Assembly (NCBI RefSeq): GCF_023276435.1
Contig: NZ_JALLPO010000020.1
Span: 62,001 to 126,000 of the forward strand
Origin: Sphaerisporangium perillae
GTDB taxonomy: Bacteria > Actinomycetota > Actinomycetes > Streptosporangiales > Streptosporangiaceae
Length of the DNA: 64,000 bases
Direction of reading: 5' to 3'
The position numbers were made by a program, and so were the translations under genes. Of this stretch, positions 1-8,507 are shown one piece after another; the stretch's first letter is position 1, and each line of letters starts with the position of its first letter. The notes beneath the pieces were generated by a model, which was not told the DNA's origin, ran no database searches, and saw only the letters and a program-made list of their open reading frames with translations.

Positions 1-1
1 C

Positions 2-409
2 TTCGACGCGTTCACCCAGCCCGAGTTGCTCCGGCGGTGGCACGGCGCTCGGGGCTGGCACCTGGTCGTCTGCGAGATCGACCTGCGTCCGGGCGGTGCC
101 TGGCGCTTCGTCTCGCGCGGGCCGGCCGGCGCCGAGTTGGGGCACGGCGGGGTGTACCGCGAGGTCGAGGCGCCCGCTCGGCTGGTCCAGACCGAAGTCT
201 ACGACGGCTGGGACGCGGGCCCCGCGCTCGTCACCACCGTCCTGGATGAGGGGGACGGCTGGACCACGATGACCACCACGGTGCGCTACTCCTCGCGAGA
301 GGTGCGTGACAGTGTGCTCCGGACCCCCATGGAACGGGGCGCGGGTGAGGCATACGACCGCCTCGCCGAGATGCTCAGCGAAACAATCTTGAAAGGCAGG
401 CTCCGATGA
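2..409 (+). CDS. SRPBCC/AHSA1-like protein, C-terminal part
   Basis: This gene enters from the left edge; 135 codons and the stop are visible. The frame is open from base 2 (FDAFTQPELLRRWHG) and reads DLRPGGAWRF and GHGGVYREVEAPARLV, a pattern typical of the AHSA1/START-like ligand-binding fold (PF08327 type): a Trp near the N-terminal helix, an R-P-G-G-x-W strand and a G-x-Y-x-E-V strand. Such small cytoplasmic proteins bind hydrophobic ligands or act as stress proteins; the ligand is not evident. The TTG at base 26 is an internal codon, not the start. The stop codon overlaps the ATG of the VOC gene (ATGA), so the two are translationally coupled. In actinomycetes such genes often lie beside an ArsR regulator, which would be outside the window. 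Confidence 0.8.
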   Translation, partial: FDAFTQPELLRRWHGARGWHLVVCEIDLRPGGAWRFVSRGPAGAELGHGGVYREVEAPARLVQTEVYDGWDAGPALVTTVLDEGDGWTTMTTTVRYSSREVRDSVLRTPMERGAGEAYDRLAEMLSETILKGRLR

Positions 410-849
410 CCGAGACCCAGCCCACGCAGGCGGATATCCCGGCCGAGGTGGCCGCACCACCCGTCCGTCCCGGCATGTTTCTGCTCGAACTCGTGCCGCT
501 GCCCGTCGCGGACATCGACCGGGCCAAGGACTTCTACGCCGACCGCCTCGGTTTCAACCTGGACGTCGACGTACAGCCCGCGGAGGGAGTTCGGGTCGTT
601 CAGCTCACTCCGCCCGGCTCGGCCTGCTCGATCACCCTGACCGAAGGCATCTCGTCCCTCGACATGCCCGTCGGCACGTTGCGCGGCCTGCACCTGGTAG
701 TGAGCGACATCGAGGCGGCCCGCGCGACGCTCGTTGAGCGCGGTGTGGACGTAGAGCCGGTCGAGGACCTGGGCGGCGTCTACTACGCCCGCTTCGCCGA
801 CCCGGACGGCAACACCTGGACTCTCCAGCACATGCCCTGGCGCGCCTAG
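406..849 (+). CDS. VOC (glyoxalase/bleomycin-resistance) family protein
   Basis: A 147-residue protein. After a 25-residue variable N-terminus it shows the two beta-alpha-beta-beta-beta halves of the vicinal oxygen chelate fold: LVPLPVADIDRAKDFYADRLGF in the first half and GLHLVVSDIEAARATLVERGV in the second, closing with YARFADPDGNTWTLQ, the usual end of this family. Members are metal-dependent dioxygenases, lyases or drug-sequestering proteins; the substrate cannot be read from sequence. It overlaps the upstream SRPBCC gene by 4 bp, so both probably come from one transcript. About 330 bp without an intact gene follow it. Confidence 0.85.
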   Translation: MTETQPTQADIPAEVAAPPVRPGMFLLELVPLPVADIDRAKDFYADRLGFNLDVDVQPAEGVRVVQLTPPGSACSITLTEGISSLDMPVGTLRGLHLVVSDIEAARATLVERGVDVEPVEDLGGVYYARFADPDGNTWTLQHMPWRA

Positions 850-1027
850 AGGACGTGTTCCTTTGGATCATTCGAACGTCGAACAGGGAGAGCTAGGTGG
901 CCCGGCTCGCATCGTTGGCCGGGTAATCGACGTGGCGACTGGCGGCCAGCAGCAGACTGTCTCCAGGACTTGATCTTGGAGGTTCGTCAGTGGACGCAAT
1001 ATCCGGCCAAAGCGGCGTGACAAGCGG

Positions 1028-1105
1028 TTACGCGACGAGCAGGAGCACGCTGATCGCCAGCATCACCACGGCGGTGGCCCTTCCCCTCTTGGCGACAGCG
1101 CCCAC
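1028..1105 (-). pseudogene. Possible relic of a membrane transporter C-terminus
   Basis: On the minus strand, facing away from the TetR gene, a 25-codon open stretch reads GAVAKRGRATAVVMLAISVLLLVA before TAA. A basic cytoplasmic loop followed by one hydrophobic helix that ends the protein is how many MFS exporters finish. An in-frame TAG lies just upstream and no ribosome-binding site is visible, so it is not an intact gene. TetR regulators often control a divergent exporter, so this may be what is left of the regulator's former target. It could also be chance; I see no other part of a transporter nearby. Confidence 0.25.
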
Positions 1106-1109
1106 TATC

Positions 1110-1170
1110 TAGCGGCGCTAGTAGCGATAGCGACGGTACTCTATCCTCGACAGGATGTCTAGCGTTGCTA
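1110..1170. promoter_or_regulatory. Candidate TetR operators upstream of the TetR gene
   Basis: Two related palindromes lie 50 bp apart just before the TetR start: TAGCGGCGCTA at 1110-1120 (perfect, single-base centre) and TAGCGTTGCTA at 1160-1170 (TAGC/GCTA arms). A half-like GTAGCGATAGC lies right after the first. The second ends 10 bp before the ATG, where a repressor would block its own transcription. Autoregulation is inferred from position and symmetry only. Confidence 0.45.
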
Positions 1171-1180
1171 TGATGTCGTC

Positions 1181-1771
1181 ATGTCCGCCATCCACGAGCG
1201 CCGCGAACGTGAACGCGCCCACCGTCATCAGCTGATCATCACAGCCGCGCGCGAACTCGCGGAGGCCGAAGGCTGGGAGGCGGTGACGACGCGACGGCTG
1301 GCTGAATGCGTCGAGTACAGCCAGCCGGTGCTGTACAGCCACTTCAACGGCAAGGACGCCATCGTGAGCGCCGTCGCCATCGACGGCTTCAGCGAACTCG
1401 CCGCCCACCTGCGCCGCGCGCGGCTGGCCGCCGAGCCGGGGCAGGCCCTGCGCGCCGTCTGCCGCGCCTACCTGGAGTTCGCGACCGAGCGACCTGCCCT
1501 GTACCAGGCCATGTTCATCCTGCCCACCGACTTGAAGTTCGCGAGCGCCGAGACACCGCCCCCGATGCGGGCTGCTTTCGGCGAGTTCGTCAGCTGCTTC
1601 CGCCCGGACAACAAGCGACGCGAACTATTCGCCGAAGTCATCTGGAGCGCGTTGCACGGCATGGCCGTCCTGTCGGACAGCGGCCGCATCCCCCCGGACG
1701 GACAGGAGGAACGGCTCGACTTCCTCATCACCCAGATCGCCGGCCCCCCAATGAGGCCAACCACGCCATAA
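1181..1771 (+). CDS. TetR/AcrR family regulator
   Basis: A 196-residue one-component regulator. Residues 10-60 form the TetR DNA-binding domain: RHQLIITAARELAEAEGWEAVTTRRLAE, then YSQPVLYSHFNGKDAIVSAV, the characteristic recognition helix ending in a Y-x-H-F motif. The C-terminal part has a WHG-type signature (EVIWSALHGMAVLSDSGRI) found in a subfamily of actinobacterial TetR proteins. The ligand is unknown. No intact divergent target remains in the 330 bp upstream, only a possible transporter tail, so it may now regulate only itself or genes elsewhere. The ATG at 1181 follows two operator-like palindromes. Confidence 0.88.
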   Translation: MSAIHERRERERAHRHQLIITAARELAEAEGWEAVTTRRLAECVEYSQPVLYSHFNGKDAIVSAVAIDGFSELAAHLRRARLAAEPGQALRAVCRAYLEFATERPALYQAMFILPTDLKFASAETPPPMRAAFGEFVSCFRPDNKRRELFAEVIWSALHGMAVLSDSGRIPPDGQEERLDFLITQIAGPPMRPTTP

Positions 1772-1805
1772 GGGGCTTGAAAGGCCAAGGATCTGAGCAG
1801 AGCCA

Positions 1806-2463
1806 CTAGGTCGACGCGCGTAGGTAGGCCAGGGCGGCCAGGACTCGGCGGTTGTCCTCGTCGGTGGAGGGGAGGCCGAGTTTGGACATGATGGAGCCGA
1901 CGTGGGTTTCCACCGTACGGTCGGTGAGCCACAGCCGGCGGGCGATCCCGACGTTGGTGCGTCCTTCCGCCATCAGGCCGAGTACTTCGCGTTCCCGGGT
2001 GGTCAGGGTGGCGAGCGGGTTGTCGGGCCGTCGTGTGCTGAGGAGTCTGGCGACGACCTCCGGGTCGAGTGCGGAGCCGCCGGAGGCGACGCGGCGCAGG
2101 GCCTCCAGGAAGTCGTCGACGTCGAAGACGCGGTCCTTGAGCAGGTAGCCGAAGCCGCCCTGGGCGACCAGTTCGATGCTGTGGCGCGTCTCGATCTGCT
2201 GGGAGAGCAGGAGGACGCCCATGGCCGGCCAGCGTTGCCGTAGCGCGCGGGCCGCCCGGGCACCGTCGTCGGTGCGGTCCGGGGGCATGCGTATGTCGAC
2301 GATGGCGAGGTCCGGCTGGTGGGTCTCGACCGCTTCGATCAGCGCGTCGGCGTCGCCGACCTTCGCGACGATCTCGTTCCCCGCGTCGGCGAGAAGCCTG
2401 GCGAGCCCTTCGCGGAACAGCGCGGAGCGGCACCACGACGGGTGCACGGCGGCTGACCGGCAT
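1806..2463 (-). pseudogene. NarL-type response regulator with a frameshifted N-terminus
   Basis: From codon ALFREGLARLLADAG onward this is a normal NarL/FixJ response regulator: receiver domain with the phospho-acceptor stretch DLAIVDIRMPP and the conserved Lys in GYLLKDR, then a LuxR helix-turn-helix (LTTREREVLGLMAEGRTN, TDRTVETHVGSIMSKLGL). The beginning is broken. The natural start is the ATG at 2461-2463 (MPVSRRAPVVV), but this hydrophobic strand is in a different frame from ALFREGL. Only about 4 bases separate GTCGTGGTG from TCCGCGCTG, where about 9 would encode the acidic pair of the phosphorylation pocket. A roughly 5-bp deletion near 2427-2434 explains both the shift and the missing Asp-Asp. 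An open frame continues to 2534 but starts with family-unlike sequence. No sensor kinase gene lies beside it. Confidence 0.75.
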
Positions 2464-2570
2464 CGATTGCACGTCCACCGGTTCACGCGTGCTGGGTGAT
2501 CAGGAGTCCTCTCGTTCCGCGGAGCTCCGAGCACGGGGAAGCTGGGGAGTGCCGATCTCTCTGTGCCCGA

Positions 2571-4637
2571 TCATGAGCTGGGGACGACGGTCTCGCCCCT
2601 GGCGATCTTCTGTTCGACCTCGTCAAGACGCGCCCTGATGCCGTCGATCCCGCCGCCCGTCCTGGTGAAACCGATACCGTTCTCCTTGATGCCGTAAACG
2701 GTGGGGCCCGGCTCGGCCGAGCCGGTGGAGAAAGCCTTGAGAAAGTCGAAGACCACCATGTCGACCCGCTTGATGACCGAGGTCAGGACAACGTCACGCA
2801 GTGAATCATCCGCGGTGCGGGCCTCGTCGCCTTCGGCGCCGATGACGTGGCCGCCCGCCGCCTTGGCGGCCCGCATGACACCGAGGTTCGAGCCCCCCGC
2901 CGCCTGGAAGAGAACATCGGCGCCCGCGTCCAACATGCCGGTCGCGACGAGTTCGCCCTTGGCCGGGTCGTCGTAGCCGCTGAAGTCCGGAGGGCGGGTC
3001 AGATACTTGACTTCGAGCCCGATGTCCGTCTTGATCGACTTGGCGCCGGCGACGAAACCCGCGGCGGCTCTCTCGATGTACGACCCGTCCTCGACCGCAC
3101 CGACGAAGCCCACGCGACCCTTCTTCGACAGCAGCGCCGCCGCCGCACCGGCGAGGAACCCGCCCTCCTGCTCGGCGAAGACCAGGTTGGAGACGTTCTT
3201 GCCCACGGGCTCCCCGCTGTCGACGATCGCGAACCTGGTCTCCGGGAACTCGGCCGCGACGCTCTTGACCGCGTCGGAGTAGGGAAAGCCGATGGCGATG
3301 ACAGGGTTGTATCCGCCTCGGGCGAGCACCCGTAGCCGTTCTTTCTTTTGCGCGTCCGTCTCGCCCGCGCCCGCCTCCAGTTCCTTGAGTTCGCGCACGC
3401 CGAGCTCACGCTTGGCACGGTCGAGACCCAGCGCCGCCGAGTCGTTGAACCACATATCGCCCCGGCCGTTGACATCGAAGGCGACACCGACCTTGTCCAG
3501 CCGGTTGACGATGGTGGTGGAGGGCGTGACGTGGCTGGAGGGAGCGGCGGGGGACATGGCGGCGGTAGAGGTGCGGGGGTCGGAAGGCCGGGCCCAGAAC
3601 CAGACGCCCGCCGTGACCGCGAGGGCGACCAACACGCTCAGCGAAGGGACGCCTGCTCGGGACACGATCCGCCGGGAGCGGGTCGCCTGGCGTGAATCGC
3701 TCATCGCCGCCGGAGCGGTGACCACCGCGGGCTTCGGCACGGGCTGGTCCGCCGAACGAGTCACGGCGGAGGCGGGGGACGGCGACGGCCGGATCCGCTC
3801 GCCGGTCGTCGCCGCAGGAGGCCGGCCCGTGCCCTGGCCCACCAGATGGAGCATGATCTCGGCGGCGGTCGGCCTGCCCTCCGGCGACTTGACCAGGCAC
3901 CGGCCGAGCAGTGAACGCAGGGGCTCAGGCACCCCTCCGAGGTCGGGTTCCGCGGTGAGGACGGCGTGGAGGAGGGCCGGAACGCTCGGGCCGCCGAAGG
4001 CGTGACGGCCGCTGGCCGCGAAGACCATGGTCACCGCCCAGCTGAACACGTCGGCCGGTGGGCCGACGGAATCGTTGGCGATCTGTTCGGGCGCCATGTA
4101 TGCCGGGGTGCCGGCCACGCCGCTGCTGGTGGCCGTGATCGAGTCGAGGGCGCGGGCGATGCCGAAGTCGATCACGCGCGGCCCATCGGGGCCGAGCAGC
4201 ACGTTGCTCGGTTTGAAGTCGCGGTGTACGACGCCCGCTTGATGGATCGCCGCGAGTGCGCCGGCCGTGCCCAGCGCCAGTCGTACCAACTCGTCGCCTG
4301 CGAGCGTTCCACGTTCCTGGACCCGTTGCTCCAACGAGACACCCTCGACGTACTCGCTGACGATATACGGGCGCTCGCCCGCCATGCTCACTTCGACGAC
4401 ACGTGCCGTGGAAAACGTCGCCACCCGCCGCGCGGTGGCGACCTCGCGCAGGAACCTGCGCCGCGCCCTCTCGTCCATCGCGTATTGCGCGTGCAGGCTC
4501 TTGATGGCGACCACCTCGCCGGCGGGGGACTCGGCGAGGTAGACCGTGCCCTGACCGCCTTGACCGAGGCGGCCGAGCACCCGGTAGTCGCCGAAGCGGT
4601 CGGGATCACCGGGCCGTAACGGGAGCGGGTCGCGCAT
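2571..4637 (-). CDS. Receptor Ser/Thr protein kinase with BMP/PnrA-like outside domain
   Basis: A 688-residue protein in three parts. Residues 15-265 are a Hanks-type kinase: glycine loop GRLGQGGQG (23-30), catalytic Lys46 in VAIK, HRDFKPSN with Asp140, DFG at 157-159, and MAPEQ in the activation segment. Residues 270-330 are a Pro/Ser/Thr-rich juxtamembrane linker, and about 331-349 form one membrane helix (LSVLVALAVTAGVWFW). Residues about 380-680 resemble the basic-membrane-protein/PnrA nucleoside-binding fold (VGVAFDVNGRGD, FNDSAALGLDRA, EQEGGFLAGAAAALLSKKG, GVMRAAKAAGGHVIG). An extracellular small molecule, possibly a nucleoside, would be sensed to control the kinase; that is inference. 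The ATG follows GGAGG by 4 bases. No ABC permease lies beside it, so the domain is a sensor rather than a transporter subunit. Confidence 0.88.
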   Translation of the reverse strand: MRDPLPLRPGDPDRFGDYRVLGRLGQGGQGTVYLAESPAGEVVAIKSLHAQYAMDERARRRFLREVATARRVATFSTARVVEVSMAGERPYIVSEYVEGVSLEQRVQERGTLAGDELVRLALGTAGALAAIHQAGVVHRDFKPSNVLLGPDGPRVIDFGIARALDSITATSSGVAGTPAYMAPEQIANDSVGPPADVFSWAVTMVFAASGRHAFGGPSVPALLHAVLTAEPDLGGVPEPLRSLLGRCLVKSPEGRPTAAEIMLHLVGQGTGRPPAATTGERIRPSPSPASAVTRSADQPVPKPAVVTAPAAMSDSRQATRSRRIVSRAGVPSLSVLVALAVTAGVWFWARPSDPRTSTAAMSPAAPSSHVTPSTTIVNRLDKVGVAFDVNGRGDMWFNDSAALGLDRAKRELGVRELKELEAGAGETDAQKKERLRVLARGGYNPVIAIGFPYSDAVKSVAAEFPETRFAIVDSGEPVGKNVSNLVFAEQEGGFLAGAAAALLSKKGRVGFVGAVEDGSYIERAAAGFVAGAKSIKTDIGLEVKYLTRPPDFSGYDDPAKGELVATGMLDAGADVLFQAAGGSNLGVMRAAKAAGGHVIGAEGDEARTADDSLRDVVLTSVIKRVDMVVFDFLKAFSTGSAEPGPTVYGIKENGIGFTRTGGGIDGIRARLDEVEQKIARGETVVPSS

Positions 4638-4810
4638 ATGACCTCCATCGTATTGATCCGACGATAGCCATGAATGGCGCGCTTGACGGAGATACAGGGC
4701 AGTTCGTGTGGCCGCGCGGGCAACGCGGGCAGCGGTCTACTGAAGGGCGAAACTCCGCGACCGCGACTGCCAGTTGCAGCGAGTGGTTCCTCTGATGGAG
4801 TGGCGCGAGA

Positions 4811-4838
4811 ACGAGTAGGCAGCCTGGGCCTACCTCGT
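4811..4838 (-). terminator. Stem-loop after the aldehyde dehydrogenase-DUF779 operon
   Basis: ACGAGTAGGC (4811-4820) can pair with GCCTACCTCGT (4828-4838) with one bulged base around a 7-nt loop. It lies 17-44 bp past the DUF779 stop on the minus strand and has no strong T-run. It separates the operon from the kinase gene. Confidence 0.5.
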
Positions 4839-4854
4839 GGTGCTTTGCGCATCT

Positions 4855-5259
4855 TCAGACGTCGAGTTCGCTGAGTTCGTCGTCGGTGAGCAGTCGGGAG
4901 CGGATCAGGAAGCGCACGCCTTCGGGGGCTTCCAAGGAGAAACCGCTGCCTCGGCCGGGCACCACGTCGATGGTGATGTGGGTGTGCTTCCAGTACTCGA
5001 ACTGCGACGACGACATCCACACCGGGATCTGTTCGCCGACACCGTCCACCGTGAGATCGCCGAGGTGGACGTCGGCGTTGCCGGTGCGGAACTCTCCCGC
5101 TTGGTAGCACATCGGGGCGCTGCCGTCGCAGCACCCCCCGGACTGGTGGAACATCAGCGGTCCGTACTGTCCGGTGAGCCGTCGCAGCAGGTCGGCCGCG
5201 GCATCGGAGAGGTCCACTCGCTTCGCCGCAGGACGGATCCGGCGCTCCTGAATGGACAT
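4855..5259 (-). CDS. DUF779 protein, aldehyde dehydrogenase partner
   Basis: A 134-residue protein with the family hallmark HQSGGCCDGSAPMC near residue 40, then a cupin-like set of beta strands (VHLGDL, VWMSSSQFEYWKHTHITIDVVPG, FSLEAPEG). Paired Cys residues and a conserved His suggest metal binding. DUF779 genes are nearly always found directly after acetaldehyde dehydrogenases of the ExaC/AldA type; a role in maturing or supporting that enzyme is assumed but not established. The start is the ATG at 5257-5259; the frame is open further upstream, but only inside the dehydrogenase gene. It begins 2 bp after that gene's stop, so the two form one operon. Confidence 0.88.
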   Translation of the reverse strand: MSIQERRIRPAAKRVDLSDAAADLLRRLTGQYGPLMFHQSGGCCDGSAPMCYQAGEFRTGNADVHLGDLTVDGVGEQIPVWMSSSQFEYWKHTHITIDVVPGRGSGFSLEAPEGVRFLIRSRLLTDDELSELDV

Positions 5260-5261
5260 GA

Positions 5262-6785
5262 TCAGAAGAAACCCTGGGCGTTTTGCGAGTATGACACCAG
5301 CAGGTTCTTCGTCTGCTGGTAATGGTCGAGCATCATCTTGTGGTTCTCGCGACCGATGCCGGACTGCTTGTACCCGCCGAACGCGGCGTGTGCCGGGTAG
5401 GCGTGGTAGCAATTGGTCCACACCCGCCCCGCCTGGATCTCACGGCCGGCGCGGTAGGCGGTGTTACCGTCGCGTGACCACACTCCCGCGCCCAGCCCGT
5501 ACAGGGTGTCGTTGGCGATCTTTATGGCGTCGGCGTAGTCGTCGAACGGCGTCACCGACACCACCGGGCCGAAGATCTCCTCCTGGAAGATCCGCATCTT
5601 GTTGTGGCCCTCGAACACCGTCGGCTGGACGTAATAGCCGCCGGACAGTTCGCCGCCGAGATCCTTCCTCTCGCCGCCGGTGAGGAGTTTCGCGCCCTCC
5701 TTCTGGCCGATGTCGATGTAGGAAAGGATCTTCTCGAGCTGGTCGTTGGAGGCCTGTGCCCCGATCATGGTGTCGGTGTCCAGGGGATGACCCTGTTTGA
5801 TCTTCTCCACCCGCGCGATGGCGTCGGACAGGAACGCCCGGTAGATGGACGACTGGATCAGCGCTCGTGACGGGCAGGTGCACACCTCACCCTGGTTCAG
5901 TGCGAACATGGCGAAGCCTTCCTGCGCCTTGTCGTAGAAGGCGTCCGGCGCGTCCGCGACGTCGGCGAAGAAGATGTTCGGGCTCTTGCCGCCCAGTTCG
6001 AGGGTGACCGGGACGATGTTCTCGCTGGCGTACTGCATGATCAGCCGCCCCGTGGTGGTCTCCCCGGTGAATGCCACCTTGCGGACCCGCTGGTGCTGTG
6101 CCAGAGGCTTACCGGCCTCCACGCCGAACCCGTTGACCACGTTCAGCACGCCCGGCGGAACGAGGTCGGCGATCAGGTTCAGCAGCACGTGGATCGAGGC
6201 CGGGGTCTGTTCGGCGGGCTTCAGCACCACCGTGTTTCCGGCGGCCAGCGCCGGGGCCAGCTTCCAGGTGGCCATCAGGATCGGGAAGTTCCACGGGATG
6301 ATCTGCGCGACCACGCCGAGGGGCTCGTGGAAGTGGTAGGCCACGGTGTCGGCGTCGATCTGCGAGATCGCGCCGTCCTGCGCCCGGATCGCACCGGCGA
6401 AGTACCGGAAGTGGTCGATGGCCAGTGGGATGTCCGCGGCCAGGGTCTCCCGTACCGGCTTGCCGTTGTCCCAGGACTCGGCCACCGCGATGGCCTCCAG
6501 GTTCTGCTCGATCCTGTCGGCTATCTTGTTCAGCACCTGGGCACGCTCGGCGGGCGAGGTCCGGGCCCATGCGGCAGCGGCGCCTTCCGCGGCGGCCACC
6601 GCGCGGTCGACGTCCTCGGCGGTGCCCCGGGCGACCTCGGTGAACGTCTTGCCGGTCACCGGAGTGGGATTCTCGAAGTATCGGCCCTTTGCCGGAGGTA
6701 CGTACTCACCGCCGATGAAGTGGTCGTAGCGCGGCTGGAACGTCACAACACTGCCCGGCTCACCCGGCGCTGCGTACGTGGCCAT
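5262..6785 (-). CDS. NAD-dependent aldehyde dehydrogenase (ExaC/AldA type)
   Basis: A 507-residue aldehyde dehydrogenase, the normal length. It has the catalytic Glu in [16 protein letters not shown], the catalytic Cys in [15 protein letters not shown], the NAD-binding [10 protein letters not shown] loop, and the IPWNFP motif. The pairing with DUF779 and the overall sequence point to acetaldehyde or other short aliphatic aldehydes oxidised to acids in the cytoplasm. Beside a B12 glycerol/diol dehydratase locus it would remove the toxic product (3-hydroxypropionaldehyde or propionaldehyde); that is inference. It is divergent from the GAF regulator, and the shared intergenic region carries three CGTTGCA copies. 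A purine-rich AAAGGAGGCAG lies a few bases before the ATG. Confidence 0.93.
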   Translation of the reverse strand: MATYAAPGEPGSVVTFQPRYDHFIGGEYVPPAKGRYFENPTPVTGKTFTEVARGTAEDVDRAVAAAEGAAAAWARTSPAERAQVLNKIADRIEQNLEAIAVAESWDNGKPVRETLAADIPLAIDHFRYFAGAIRAQDGAISQIDADTVAYHFHEPLGVVAQIIPWNFPILMATWKLAPALAAGNTVVLKPAEQTPASIHVLLNLIADLVPPGVLNVVNGFGVEAGKPLAQHQRVRKVAFTGETTTGRLIMQYASENIVPVTLELGGKSPNIFFADVADAPDAFYDKAQEGFAMFALNQGEVCTCPSRALIQSSIYRAFLSDAIARVEKIKQGHPLDTDTMIGAQASNDQLEKILSYIDIGQKEGAKLLTGGERKDLGGELSGGYYVQPTVFEGHNKMRIFQEEIFGPVVSVTPFDDYADAIKIANDTLYGLGAGVWSRDGNTAYRAGREIQAGRVWTNCYHAYPAHAAFGGYKQSGIGRENHKMMLDHYQQTKNLLVSYSQNAQGFF

Positions 6786-6840
6786 GCGTCTGCCTCCTTT
6801 ATGGTGAAATGACGGTTATGTACCAATTTAGGAAGGTGGA

Positions 6841-6914
6841 CGTTGCAGCATCGTTGCACCGGGGAACGCCAGGGGCTCGGTCGGCTGTCCGCCTTCGCCG
6901 AGGCGGGCGTTGCA
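6841..6914. promoter_or_regulatory. Phased CGTTGCA heptamers between dehydrogenase and regulator
   Basis: The heptamer CGTTGCA occurs three times in the same orientation, at 6841-6847, 6852-6858 and 6908-6914. The first two start 11 bp apart, one helical turn, which is the spacing bound by SARP-type winged-helix regulators. A weaker GCATGTTG follows the third. The sites lie 55-130 bp upstream of the aldehyde dehydrogenase ATG and just before the regulator gene, so one protein could serve both promoters. Confidence 0.45.
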
Positions 6915-6993
6915 TAGCATGTTGTCGTAAATCTGATCACTGGCAGTGACGGCTACCCCCCACGCCCTCGTCAAGATCGCCGTGGAGTGCACT

Positions 6994-8505
6994 ATGAAAG
7001 TCAAGCCTGGTGAAGCCTCGACAGCCCTGGGCCTGTCGTCGGACCCTGTAGGGCAGTTTCATCTGTTGCAGCGGGTGCACGATGCCACGCTCGGTGACGA
7101 GAAAGCGTCGGCGTCGCCCCGTCCGGTGATCTCCGACTCGTGGCGGCGCTCGCTGGCCGCGCGTGTGAACCCCGAGGACTACCGGCCGCCGCTGGTGTAC
7201 AGATCGGATGAAGTGGCCGAGGTGCGCTCGGCCCATCCGCTGCAAGCCGTGGTGCCGTTGCTGCGCGATCTGCTGGCCGGCATCGCGGACGAGTCAAGGC
7301 ACGTCATGATCGTCACCGATGCCCTAGGCACCATCCTCTGGCGCGAGGGGCCGAGTGACATCTGCCTGCGCGCGGACCCGGTTGGGTTGTGTGAGGGCGC
7401 CCGCTGGGCGGAGGACTCCATCGGGACCAACGCGATGGGCACCGCCCTCGCGATCGACGCCCCTGTGCAGATCTACTCCGCCGAGCATCTGGTGCGTATC
7501 TACCACACCTGGACCTGCGCGGCCGCGCCGATCCACGACCCGGATACCGGGGACACGCTCGGCACGATCGACGTCAGCGGACTGCTCCAGGCGTTGCACC
7601 CCGCGGTGGTCAGCCTGGTCAGCGCCACCGCACAGCTCGCGGAGAGCCATCTGCGCCGGCGGATGGAGGCGGGTGACGAGCGGCTGCGCACCAGGAACAT
7701 GCCGCACCTGGCCGCACTGCGCGGCGAAATGGGCGCGCTGCTGACTCCGACCGGGCGGATCATCGCCGCAGAGCCGCACGGCAACTGGCCTGAGCGTATC
7801 CAGATCCGGTCCGGTGCGGACAAAGTCCTGCTCGACGACGGCCGTGAGGCGCTGGTCGAGCCGCTCCCCGAGGGATACCTGGTCCGGGTCCCCCGCTCGG
7901 CGCGGGCGGCGGCACGCCGGCCCAAACTGTCACTGTCGTTCCTCGGCGATCGCCCCGTGGCGGTGCTCGACGGCCGCGAGCTGCCGCTGACCTTGCGGTG
8001 GGCCGAACTGCTCGCCCTGCTCGTCCTGCATCCCGCCGGGTTGACCGCCGAGCAGTTGGCGCTGCAGCTTTACGGCGACGACGGCAACCCCGCGACGGTG
8101 CGCGCCGAGATCCATCGGCTCCGGGCACACCTCGGCGGTGCCGGCATGCGGGCCAAGCCGTACCGGCTGCTGGCCGACGTCGAGGCCGACTTCATCGCCG
8201 CACAGGCTGCGCTGTGCTCGGGTGACGTGCGCGCCGCGGCTGCGGCCTGCCACGCACCGCTGCTCGCCAATTCGGAGGCACCCGCCATCCGGGCGGAACG
8301 CTATTGCCTGCTCGCGGCACTGCGATCGGCCGTCCTCGGTCACCGTGACCTCGATGCACTGTGGACGTTCGCGCAGAGCGAGCCCGGCAGCGATGACCTC
8401 GAGGTGTTCGAACGCCTGATCAGGGACCTGTCCGCGCACGACCTGCGGCGGCCGGTCGCCGCGGCCAGGCTTGCGTGGCTGCTCGCCGAGAACGAGGAAC
8501 AGTGA
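6994..8505 (+). CDS. GAF-domain regulator with SARP-like winged helix
   Basis: A 503-residue regulator from the ATG at 6994, which has GGAG 6 bases upstream; a GTG at 6946 would add 16 residues. The N-terminal half resembles AcoR-type activators: ISDSWRRSL, then a GAF domain (MIVTDALGTILWREGP, GARWAEDSIGTNAMGTAL, GTIDVSG). The sigma-54-interacting AAA+ domain of AcoR is absent. Instead, after residue 300, there is a winged-helix DNA-binding region (LTLRWAELLALLVLHPAGLT, then VRAEIHRLRAHLGGAG) followed by a helical tail rich in Ala/Leu, like the trans_reg_C plus BTA layout of SARP activators. It lies between the divergent aldehyde dehydrogenase operon and the diol dehydratase operon and probably activates both in response to an alcohol or aldehyde. 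Confidence 0.85.
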   Translation: MKVKPGEASTALGLSSDPVGQFHLLQRVHDATLGDEKASASPRPVISDSWRRSLAARVNPEDYRPPLVYRSDEVAEVRSAHPLQAVVPLLRDLLAGIADESRHVMIVTDALGTILWREGPSDICLRADPVGLCEGARWAEDSIGTNAMGTALAIDAPVQIYSAEHLVRIYHTWTCAAAPIHDPDTGDTLGTIDVSGLLQALHPAVVSLVSATAQLAESHLRRRMEAGDERLRTRNMPHLAALRGEMGALLTPTGRIIAAEPHGNWPERIQIRSGADKVLLDDGREALVEPLPEGYLVRVPRSARAAARRPKLSLSFLGDRPVAVLDGRELPLTLRWAELLALLVLHPAGLTAEQLALQLYGDDGNPATVRAEIHRLRAHLGGAGMRAKPYRLLADVEADFIAAQAALCSGDVRAAAAACHAPLLANSEAPAIRAERYCLLAALRSAVLGHRDLDALWTFAQSEPGSDDLEVFERLIRDLSAHDLRRPVAAARLAWLLAENEEQ

Positions 8506-8507
8506 GC

